NCBI RefSeq assembly: GCF_932276165.1
Contig: NC_063994.1
Coordinates: forward strand, 10,850,001-10,914,000
Length of the DNA stretch: 64,000 bases
Direction of reading: 5' to 3'
Origin: Plutella xylostella
Lineage: Eukaryota; Arthropoda; Insecta; Lepidoptera; Plutellidae
A program made the translations under genes and the position numbers. The notes beneath the pieces are model-generated. The model had not been told where the DNA came from and ran no database searches. It saw only the letters and a list, made by a program, of their open reading frames with translations. Shown in pieces: positions 24,615 to 36,600 of this stretch (its first letter is position 1; every line of letters begins with the position of its first letter).

Positions 24615-27600
24615 CTAGTCTAGCGGAGGCGGCGCGGCGCGGTCGGCGCTCGGGTCGAACGCATTCACGTTGTCGCGGCGGAGCGCGTAGAACTTCTGCG
24701 GACGAAGTGTCTTCTTTGTCGCTGTGAATCTGCAGAACAAAGTTTAAAGTTAAATTAAAAGAAGAGCTGAAAAAAACCGGCCAAGTGCGAGTCGGGCTCG
24801 CGCACAAAGGGTTCCGTAGCAGCAAATATAATAAACTTTAAATCAACCTATCTCAAAAACTATAAGAGATACTTTGATCAAACCAAAAATCGTTGAAAGA
24901 GTTAATTAGCATGCATCACCTCTATTTTTTTTAGAATTTTATACCCCGTAGTTATAAAAATAGAGGGGGGGGGACATACTTTTTACGACTTTGAGAGCTG
25001 ATATCTCAAAAACCGTTCACTTTAAGAAAAATGTTTTTTAGAAAACTTTATATCATTTTAAAAGACCTTTCCATTGATACCCCACACGGGTATGTACATC
25101 GAAAAACAAAATTTCATCCCTCAGTTACATGTATGGGGGGCCCCACCCCCAATTCTTTTTTTTACTATTTAGTGTCATATTTTTGTAGCGGTTCATACAA
25201 CACATATTCCCATCAAATTTCATCACTGTAGTACTTATAGTTTCCGAGTAAATCGGCTGTGATAGACGGACAGACGGACAGACGGACAGACGGACAGACG
25301 GACATGACGAAACTATAAGGGTTCCATTTTTGCCATTTTGGCTACGGAAAAGTGTAGGTAGATAAAATATTGTCACTTGTTTTTGTGGAAGCCTGAACTC
25401 AATAGAATTCAGTTTCTATTATTATAAAAACACATACATAACTTGATCGTATGCTATTCCAACATTCAGACGAAGCAAAGCGGAAACAACGTACAAAAGC
25501 CTTGCACAGCAACAGCAGACTATTGTCAAATTCTCTGCTGTAGACAAAATCGGCATGCTGGTGAAATTATCAAGAGTCGGTATACAGGGTGCTATTTAAT
25601 CAGTGAACATGCCACACCAAGTGCAACATACTTCCAGCCGAGGTGTTGCGAGCAGTGGCGGCACAGCGCGATGCTCCAGGCGTAGCCCGGGAACCAGCTG
25701 CACTCATCCGTGGGACGCCCCTGCAGCCGCAGCCCCTGCGCGCGGGACACCGTCACGATGTCGTGCATGAAGCCGCCTGCACAGAAAATGTTTTTTTTAC
25801 TAAATAATACCAATAATAGACTAAATAGACCAATATAGGTTGTTACAAATAAGAAATTGCTCGTTTTTTGTAAACAAAAAATATATTTTTCCGCTCGGCC
25901 TCACACTAGACTCACCGAGGTTGCTGTACAGGGCGCGCGGGCCGGTGCTGGACATGGCCGCTCGGCCCCACGCTAGACTCACCGAGGTTGCTGTACAGGG
26001 CGCGCGGGCCGGTGCTGGACATGGCCGCTCGGCCCCACGCTAGACTCACCGAGGTTGCTGTACAGGGCGCGCGGGCCGGTGCTGGACATGGCCGCTCGGC
26101 CCCACGCTAGACTCACCGAGGTTGCTGTACAGGGCGCGCGGGCCGGTGCTGGACATGGCCGCTCGGCCCCACGCTAGACTCACCGAGGTTGCTGTACAGG
26201 GCGCGCGGGCCGGTGCTGGACATGGCCACGAGGTCATGTCGCTGCGCCACGCCGCCGCCGCACGACGAGCACGACATGCCGGTGTTCTACACACAGACAA
26301 CAACGTTTTACAGACTATAAAAGATACATGTTTAATAAACATTGATAGACATCTAAATTTTAAAATTCTAAAGACGTTTTTTAAAGAAAGTAGAAGGAAA
26401 GAGATGGCCTGGAAGGAGAAAATTGACGTGGCAGTGCAACATCAAAATGTGGACCGGTGTAAAAACCGTGGAACAAACATTTTAACTAGCCAAGAATAGA
26501 GAGCGCTTCAAAGAGCTAACTGCCAACCTCCAATGATAAATAAGTTTCATTAATAGCGCAAATGAAACTTATTTATACATTTAAGGTACTGATGGGTGTA
26601 TTAGTAATTTAGGGCATGCAATACCGCAAAATACCGGTATTGGGTAATACCGGGATCCCGAACCAAATCCACGCTTTGATCAATACCGGTATTGAAAGTT
26701 AATACCGATATTGAAGTAATACCGGAATCGGACATTTTTTAGGCTATAAATCAAGCGATTAAGATATAGTTAGCCTTGTGCCCCTATATACTATGAAAGT
26801 GCACTTGTTTTCAACCGTTACATGCGGTTTTTGGCCTTTGGAAACCTACTTGTTGTCCATGCGTTCTAAAATTTTAACTCTACTATATACTCTTATTTAT
26901 ATCTATTATACTCAATAGGGAATATGCAAGTGGTTCAAATAAAGGTCAAATATTATTTATAATAAACTTTGTTGTTTCATAACTACGACTCCATCATTAT
27001 TTTTGATTATAATTTATTTTTGAGCAAGTAAATGAAGTTGAAAAGTACAAAAAAACTTCGGTAAATTCTAACTTCCGAGAAACGTCACCCATTTTCTTAG
27101 GGCGGATGTGACGTCATAATTCTTTATATATCAATCTCAGAATAATAACTTCTTTGCGTTTGCGTATAGTTAAATAAATGTCAAGTGTAAACAAAGAAAT
27201 GTTAATGTCACCGAGTATTTGTGATGCTCGTTGTGATCAGATACGATGGATCACATAAAAATTCTTCCAATACGAGTAAATCCTAGCCTCCTATAACCTC
27301 TCCACTTCTTGTTTGATATGCTTGTTTGTTTGCAAAGTGTCGGACTTTTTATATTTTTTGTTGGTAGTGTATGGGCAGCCACTAGTTGTTCTATTGTAAT
27401 GAGGCGTAAACAGCCATTCGCTAGTCAACGAGCCACTCAAATACGCTCCATATTGCAACACAATAAAATTAAATTTGTATTGTAAGTATTATGACATGAA
27501 CATGACACAAGTTGCTCTTTCTACTTTTAGGTTATAATTTATAATGGCAGTCGTTAGTATATTTCAAAAGTTGTTATTTTTTTCTAAATTAAGTTATGTA

Positions 27601-30600
27601 AGAATTCTCGTAATCAGAAGAACTGGACACATTAAATTTATTACGCAGTATGAACGAGTAAACTGTGGCCAGCTGCGGAAAAGGACAGCAAAGACTATTG
27701 AAAAGTCGAGAGCCGTGTGCCCAAATATTAGGGAATATGCATATATTTTTATACTCTTATTCGATAGTTTAGATAAGGGGGTTTAGACCTTTGAGATTTG
27801 CACAATGGTTCCATTCAAGAGAGCCAGGTGCAGGTTCTTACACCCCCACAGATAATAGAATAGAATGACCCACTAACCCTAGTCTCTCTTACTGAGAACC
27901 AAAGTTACAGTAAGTACTTACATACAATACAAATATTACTTTATATTCATATTGCCATATTGCCATAATAGCGTAATATTGTGTACAAAGGTCCTCTGGT
28001 TTGCGCGCTCCCATTTCAAAAGAGCTACTAGCAGCTATTTACGAGCTCCCATTACAAAACAGCCACTGGTCACACTTTATTACCATTATAAAACAGCCAC
28101 TGATCACACTTTATACACTTCCTTTTTCGTTTGTTACCATGACAACATTGGTTTGTTGAAAATACAAAAGTACTCTGTGATTACTTGATTAGGTAAAAAA
28201 TCTATGCCGACTGACGGGACTCATTATTCTGAGCCGTGAAATTAAACGATTATGACGTCACACCAGCCCGCCATCCTGACGGGAATTTCAAAGTGGTCGT
28301 GATGGTTGTAATTTTTTAACTTTCTTTAAAATACCTTAAATTACTTATTTTGGCGTTGAATTTTTTTTACTATAATAAAGTAATGTAAAACTATCCAATA
28401 AAAGTATAAAAAAAAATTACGCATATTCCCTATTCTCGTAAAAAATATTACATAATACAGAATTTGATTGCTTTTTCTTGTTGTATTTTGCCCTATACAA
28501 CCTTTAAACAAAATATATGTCATTTATAACAAGGAAGTCTAATACCGGTATTAATACCAGGATCCCGGTATTGAGTTCCGGTATTGAAAATATTACCAGT
28601 ATTGCATGCCCTAATTAGTACATAGGTACTAGGTAGGTGAAGTTGTCTGACCGTGTTGATAAAAGCGAGCTGCAGATGCAGCCTCGCCCGAGCGTCGTCC
28701 GTGGCCAGCAGCGCCAGCCGCGCGCGCGCGCCCAGCGGCAGCGCCCCCGCCGCCCAGTACGACAGGGCTACCGGGTCCGTGGGCATCGAGTCTGGAGACA
28801 ACAGACGGTTATTATTATAGACGAGCCTGTGTGTTAGCCAGGACGCATCTGCTATATACTATGTATACGTGTGTTACCAATGTTACCATGCCGCATGTGC
28901 TATGTATATGTGTGTTACCATGCCGCATGTGCTATGTATATGTGTGTTTACCATGCCGCATGTGCTATGTATACGTGTGTTACCATGACGCATTTGATAT
29001 GAGTCTGTATGTTGCCATGGCACTTCTGATGTGAGTATACAGGGTGGCCCAAAGAGTGACGTCCAAAGGAAAATGTTTGATTCCTTAGGTCCTAGGTCAA
29101 GGGGTAGCCAAATCACCCCCATGTATGTTCAGCAATTTTTAGTAGTTTAGGAGTTATGATTTTTTTAACTAATTTTCTACGAAAATCGACCTCAGTGGAT
29201 CAATTATGTTTTATTATTTTTTTGGATAACTTTTTTAAATTATTTTTTATTTTTGTGTCATCCTCTTAAGTTGTTCTTTTAACCATAAAAGTTTCAGCTT
29301 CCTAGCTGTAATGTAAGTTAGTTATTTTTATGTCGAAAGTTCAAATTATATCATCGAGCTAGACTGCTCTGAATTTTTTACTTGAAATTAAAAATTGAAA
29401 TAGATATTCTCATGGTCCCTTATTAATTTTAAAAACTCCGCAAGGTTCCAAAATAAAATAAAAATAAACCATTGCTTAATGGGGTATTATTTTCAGAAAA
29501 CAGCCTTCAAAGGTACTTGGGTGGAAATTACCTAATTAGTAAATTATTTCAGAAAGTTGATAGATTCCTGTTATGTCATTACTAAGGACTAATTCAGTTA
29601 GAAAAAGTATCAAATTAAAGGGAAAATAAAATTATTTACTATTTTTTTTTATTTAAGTTACATTTTTGAATGTAAATTCTTAGTAAAATGTTTAAGTCTG
29701 AGTTGTAAGATTTATGAGATAATGGACAACATTTCATTTTCTTTACCCTATATTTTTATTAGTTAAGTATTCGGAAAGTTTATAGAAAATTAGTGGACCC
29801 GTATTTTTTTATTTTGTATATACATAAATTTTTGCATGTTATTTTTAACTTTAAAGTTAATTATTTTAAAACCGGAAGGGACGTCACATATTAGGCTCAA
29901 TTTTTATTTTTGTCTATTGCCTGAGTCTCGAAAAAAAACATAAATGACACTGACAAGTGACATTTAAACTTTGTTTACATGCCAACCAACAAATGGGTCA
30001 TTTTCAAATGACCTTGATATTTCTGATGATGGAAAGTAGGTACTTATCATGTAAAAAAATAAGCAGAAGCATTTTTTCAGCTGTGTAGGCGGTGGCATGC
30101 TCTGGGACATATTATATAGAGGTCATCTCTTAATAATAAATAAAAAAAATAGTCAGAAAGTGTCAGAACAGAATTAATGAAAATGACCCAAATAAACAAC
30201 AACGTCACGATAAAACGTCAAAGTCAATCAAAAATGAAAGTGACAGTTACTTTGTTTTTAAATCTATAGGCTTTGATCATCAAAATGCATAGCACCTGAT
30301 GCATGACGTCATCAGCACTTTTTTACTATTTTATGATTTTCTCGAAAATGATACATCCAAAAAATACAAAATCATTTTTTTTGTGGCCTTTAGAGCTAAA
30401 TCTCGAAATGGTTTTCGATTTATAGCAGCTTTAGTTTTTTGAAATGTTGTCCATTGTATTATTAATACTAAGTAAATAAAAAATAATTATTTTACACATT
30501 TACTCACAATACATTTTCAAAATGGCGACCTCCCACAGCAATACACAACCTACATCTACGCAAGAAATTTTCTTTAAGTCGCCTATACGCTTCTCTGTTT

Positions 30601-33600
30601 CATTCAGATGTCACTTTTTGACAGATGTCACATTTTTGAGAAAAGTTACTGTTTTGACATGTTTAACTTTTTGACAGATGTCATATTTTTTACATTTGTC
30701 ACTTTTTTGACTTAAAGAAAATTTCTTGCGTAGATGTAGGTTGTGTATTGCTGTGGGAGGTCGCCATTTTGAAAATTTATTTTGAGTAAACTTGTAAAAG
30801 AATTATTTGAGTTTATTTTTTGGGTATAAAGAGGTGGCTATGGGGTTGATGGTAAATGACGAATGCAGGATTTCTTGAGGCCAAACTATTTACTGATTTT
30901 ACCAATTACATTTTACAAGTATGTTGTCTAAGTGACGGGCGCGAGACGACTAGCGTCTGCGCATTGTTCGCTACTGGAAGTTACTAGAAAGCTGACATTG
31001 CAAAACGTGACTATAACATGTGTCGCTACATCACTTCCCCCGTTTTTCAAAATTTTTCTCAAAAATTTTCAAGTACAATACGTAATACCTATGTTACAAA
31101 AGCCTCTCTTACGGAGCTTTAAACTTGAAACATACAATATCAAACAAAACAGAAATCACAAAATTACATTTCAATACTGATACAAAATTAACAAATCAAA
31201 CTTATAAATCTCACACAATAAACCACTTGGTAAAACTACGTAGCACTCTGTTCACTCGCGACGCGCTTATCACATTCCGCTGACCGTGCAAGATGAACGC
31301 TGCTACCTCGGTTCTGCGAATCCGACCTCGTGTGTGATTGAACCATGTGGGAATTTCCGATCTAAAAATAGCTTCTTTCGTTGCATCTCTCATCCATCCT
31401 GGCGGGAACTTCCATGAGGACCCTCGAGTGAGCCTCCGCGTGGGTGACCAGTCCACTATGCTCCAGCTCGGCAGCCTCGCAGCGAGGAAACCGCCCAAAA
31501 CTCGCTAACTCCAGAAGCGCCGATTACCGCCCGTTGACCTTCCGTCGTGAACGCGCAATCGTACCTTCTATGTGTGTTCCACTCGTCCAGGTCCTGACTT
31601 GAGATGCTTCGATACGCTAATTACTTCTGCGTTGCGTTACAAAAATTTGTGAAGGGGTGATGCACTTCCAGTAGGTGATGATTATAATTTCTTCATGTGT
31701 TGTCGCCTGTTACCCCATGGCCCTGCTGGGGGAGCCGTCTCGTCCACGCCGTTCCATGCTGCGCCGCGTCATCGCCGTGCTGACTCCATCGTTTCTTCCG
31801 AAGGTTGCGTGTTCAGTTTGTCGGAGGTCACCAATTTTGGGTATAAAGAGGTGGCTATGGGGTTGATGGTAAATGACGAATGCAGGATTTCTTGAGGCCA
31901 AACTATTTACTGATTTTACCAATTACATTTTACAAGTATGTTGTCTAAGTGACGGGCGCGAGACGACCATTGTTCGCTACTGGAAGTTACTAGAAAGCTG
32001 ACATTGCAAAACGTGACTATAACATGTGTCGCTACAATTTATTTATTATTAATAATACAATTATCTCATAAATCTTACAACTCAGACATAAACATTTTAC
32101 TAAGAATTTACATTCAAAAAAGTAACTTAAAAAAAATAATTAGTAAATAATTTTATTTTTCCATTAATTTGATACATTTTCTAACTGAATTAGTCCTTAG
32201 TAATGACATAACAGGAATCTATCAACTTTCTGAAACAATTGACTAATGAGGTAATTTCCACCCAAGTACCTTTGAAGGCTGTTTTCTGCAAATAATACCC
32301 CATTAAGCAATAGTTTATTTTTATTTTTATGTTATTTTGGAACCTTGCGGAGTTTTTAAAATTAATAAGGGACCATGAGAATATCTAGTTCAATTTTTTA
32401 TTTCAAGTTGAAAATTCAGAGCAGTCTAGCTCGATGATGTAATTTGAAATTTCGACATAAAAATAACTAACTTACATTACAGCTAGGAAGCTGAAACTTT
32501 TATGGTTAAAAGAACAACTTAAGAGAATGACACAAAAATAAAAAATAATTTAAAAAAGTTATCCAAAAAAATAATAAAACATAATTGATCCACTGAGGTC
32601 GATTTTCGTAGAAAATTAGTTAAAAAAATCATAACTCCTAAACTACTAAAAATTGCTGAACATACATGGGGGTGATTTGGCTACCCCTTGACCTAGGACC
32701 TAAGGAATCAAACATTTTCCTTTGGACGTCACTCTTTGGGCCACCCTGTATATGTATGTTACCATAGAGCATCTAATGTGAATGTTAGTGCGTGTTACCA
32801 TGCCACATCTGCTCTGTTGTTGTTACTGTGTACGTTACCTGTGTCGTGGAGCTGCAGATGCTGCAGCGCTGTGCGCACGCGCGGCAGGTGGAAGGGCTCC
32901 CACACGCACAGCGGCCACGGCGACGTCAGCGCGTCCGCCGCGCGCAGCCGCCGCGACCAACTGCACACAACACATAACATTAATACCTATAAGTACTCTT
33001 TCTTCTTCAGCGTATAGCAGTCCACTGCTGGGCGTAGGCATCTCTTAAAGCACGAGCACGCTAATGGATGCGGTCTGTAGCTTCATTACCAGCCATTTCT
33101 TAAGTCTTCACTCTATCTAGGCGTCAAATCCATACATTGTATCTGTCATTTGTTGTTGTTATTAACCAGTCATAAGGATCTGTCACAACGTAATAGTAGG
33201 GGTGTAATCGTGTAGGGTATAATATTTTACGAAATATATTTGTTGTTTGGCAGGACACACTGTAGGTACTGACCTGGGCGACGAGGCAGGCAGCAGCGAG
33301 TCGTCGGGACAGGGGACACTGTAGGGACGGGGGACACTGCGGGTACTGACCTGGGCGAGCAGGGCGGGCGCGCGTACCCCTGCGTGCGCAGCGGCAGCAG
33401 CGGGTCCCCGGGACACAGCTCCGGCAGCACCTCCACCTCCACGGGCCGCGGCCTGCAAGCGGACAGACATGGCCGGCGTCACAAACATAGCTAGCTCCTC
33501 TACTGGCTTTCTGTGGGTGGCTTAATAGCTAGTCACCCCGTAGGTATTTGACGCATAATGGCCCAGATTAGAGGCTAAATGCGGAAAATCAGCTCGCCAT

Positions 33601-36600
33601 GATAGATAGCTGGCGTCAGACGGACCTGGCGCACTTTACGACTAAACGTAACTGATGAGTGACATAAATAAAAGTTATAGGTATTTATCACCATACAATG
33701 TAATTGATAGTACAATAGAAAACAATTATGTCATTCCAAACATATTAAAGAATACTGATGGAGTGATTGTGTGTCGCAAAGCTATGCATAAACTACAGTT
33801 GAATGAAAACCTGCGACACAGGACAGAGAACAGTGGCGACATCTTGTGTTTGACGCCAAAAGCCACTTTAGATACTGAACCAACGAAGTAAGGGCTACTA
33901 GACACATGCCGCCGGGTTCATGCCGAACGGCTATGCATTGTATGCCGCCGGCACTGTGTGATGTAGCCCTAAGTAAGTCACACACACAAAAAAAAACACA
34001 CACTCACGCCTTGTACTAATGTACTCCCTTGCGGGGTAGGCAGAGGTGCATTGCTGCACCCACTTTTCGCCAGATTGCTATGTTAGTCCCAATGTAATAG
34101 GGGGTGGCCCTATTGCCATTTTACGGGCACATCCAAGACCCGAGAACAAATATCTGTGTTTAAACAAATATCTGCCCCAGCCGGGAATCGAACCCGGAAC
34201 CTTCGGCTCAGTAGTCAGGGCCACTAACCACTACGCCATTCGGTCGTCTCCCTAAATAAGTCATTACATTATAACCCCATACCCGTCATAGTGGTGTGCG
34301 TCCCGGGGCTGCGAGCGGGCCACACGGACGCGGTGTCGCGCGCGCGCCGTGAGCCCGAGCGGCGCCGTGCCCGCGCCCGCCGCCTCCACCGCGCACAGCG
34401 TGCCGTAGCCGGAGAGGTGCGTGCCTGTCTCACTGCAAGAGCGGTAGAGAGGGGTGGAGGTAGATGAATAAGAAAGAAGATTGTTTTATAGTAAAATATG
34501 TAATTCTTGAGGAAAGTACGAGGGCGGGTCAATAAGTCCGTGACTTTTATAATTTCCCGCCACTTAACTGAAAGAACAACACTGCTCCTGTCAACAGGCA
34601 ACTGTCAGTTGACATCTGTCAAAATTTGGACCAGTTACGTCACTTGGTTTGTGTTTTACACCCGTTCTTAGCAACTACCGCGTGATTTTAAAACATAATG
34701 GAAAAAACTGAATTTCTTATGCTCACTAAGAGCATGTTTTTTTGCGGAAAAAAACCATCACTGAAACCAAGGCTATGCTTGATAAAGATTATGGGGACTC
34801 TGCACCATCAATATCTATGGTAAAAAGTGGTTTACTGAATTCCGTTCTGGCCCTACAAGTACGGAAGATGCCGGACGTCCATGGCACCCAGTTGAGGTCT
34901 CTACACCTGAAATGATTGAAAAAATTCACGACATGGTGTTGGCCGATCGGAGATTGAAAGTGAGAGGGATAGTGGAAGCCACAGGGATATCACGTGGCTC
35001 AGTGGTTTCAATTTTGAATGATCACTTGGGTATGAAAAAGCTTTCCGCAAGATGGGTGCCGCATTTGCTCACAAACGCAATCGAATGACAACTTCGCAGA
35101 GGAGTGTTTGGCGTAGTTCAACCGAAATTCGGACGAGTTTTTGCGCCGTTTTGTAACCGTGGATGAAACGTGGATCCACCACAACACACCAGAGACCAAA
35201 TAGCAGTCTAAACAGTGGGTTTCTCGGGTTGAATCGGCGCCAAAGAAGGCCAAGGTGGGTATTTTGATGACCTCGAGAAACCTCATTTTTTGGAAGGGAT
35301 ATAAAAATTGCAGAAACTTTGGACAAAGTGTATAGTGCTCAAAGGAGACTACGTTGAAAAATAAAAAATAAAATTATCCAAAAACCAGTATTTTCTTCAA
35401 AAAGTCACGGACTTATTGACCCGCCCTCGTAAAATAAGCTACTCCTATAGAAAGAGCTCCATGATAAGTTAAGATGGCATGGTAGTACTCGGAAATTTTG
35501 TTTTCATAGTTTTAACTTTAGTTACCTCTTGTTTTCTTTAACATAACTTGGATACTTTTGCCTTTTTTGTAACATTGTTAGGATACATCAGCAGCTTACC
35601 ACTACGCTTACCACACATTTAGCAAAGATAACTTCATAAGCAGTTCGTGGGATCATGAGATAGTGTTTATGTCGCAGGCAATTTGTAATATCTCGCCGTT
35701 TACATACGGCGTCGTCAGTTTACAAACGCTCGCTGTTTTGTAATTTGCCGAAGGCATATTGTTAACTCGTTCAATCGTTCTGATTTCGATGTTAATTGAA
35801 GTTTTAGGGTGACCATGATAAAACACAGTTTGAACTTTGAACAAATGGAAAAATCTGACTTTATTTCAGGATTTCAAGTAAGACTTTTTACTTTTATTTT
35901 CTAAAGTAGGTACCTAAGCAGGTACATAAGTTTAAATATTTAATAAAAAGATACATTTTAATAAAAAACGTAGTCATTTACACAGAACAATAAAACTAGG
36001 CATTTCCAGATAAAAACAATCACTGGTGCTCGAATGCATTTTTTTTTTTTTTTTTGTTCTTTGATTTTTCTAACATGCGATCAGTCGTTGGACCATAAGC
36101 AGTTCTTTTGAGTGGTAGAGTGACTTGCAGAACTGGCCTCTCCATTGATAGGCTGTCCTTCATTAAATTTATTCAGTGTTATTCAACTGAATAATTGTCC
36201 CAGATGTGGTTTCGTTTCAGGCGACGGGTCATTTCTGTCTGTGTTAGACATCGCGCCAGTTCATTTTCATGATTTGTTACCCTGTCTCTGTAGGCTTTTG
36301 TGAGATGCTTAACTTCCTCTTTCACAGTAGGAATTTCTAGGTAAGCATGTACTTCATCAGTTTTTGTAAACCAGGGAGCTCTTGCTATGGTCCTCAGTGC
36401 ATTATTTTGGAATCTTTGCAGTATTTCAATGTTGCTGTTTTTTGCCGTACCCCACAACTGTATACCATAAGTCCAGACGGGTTTTAAAATAGACTTGTAA
36501 ATAAGCAGTTTATTGTTCAGTGACAGTCTTGACTGCGGGCCGAGCAGCCATTGGAGTGATCTAAAACGGTAGTTCAGCTCATCACGTTTTTTCTGGATGT

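Larger units (their letters stand above)
29040..32748. mobile_element. Long-TIR DNA transposon (TA target), non-autonomous
   Basis: Ends CAGGGTGGCCCAAAGAGTG and its complement, flanked by TA. The inverted arms are about 690 bp (29040-29722 and 32058-32748). The TA duplication suggests a Tc1/mariner-like mechanism. Inside are a MITE hairpin (30513-30776) and a miniature LTR element (30821-32036). No transposase frame found. Confidence 0.75.

Noticed and set aside
25891..26225. Possible CRISPR-like array
   Set aside because: The units are contiguous with no unique spacers and contain part of a eukaryotic exon; it is a tandem duplication.
31211..31498. 95-codon minus-strand open frame inside the miniature LTR element
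   Set aside because: No gag, protease or RT motif recognised; kept only as part of the element.
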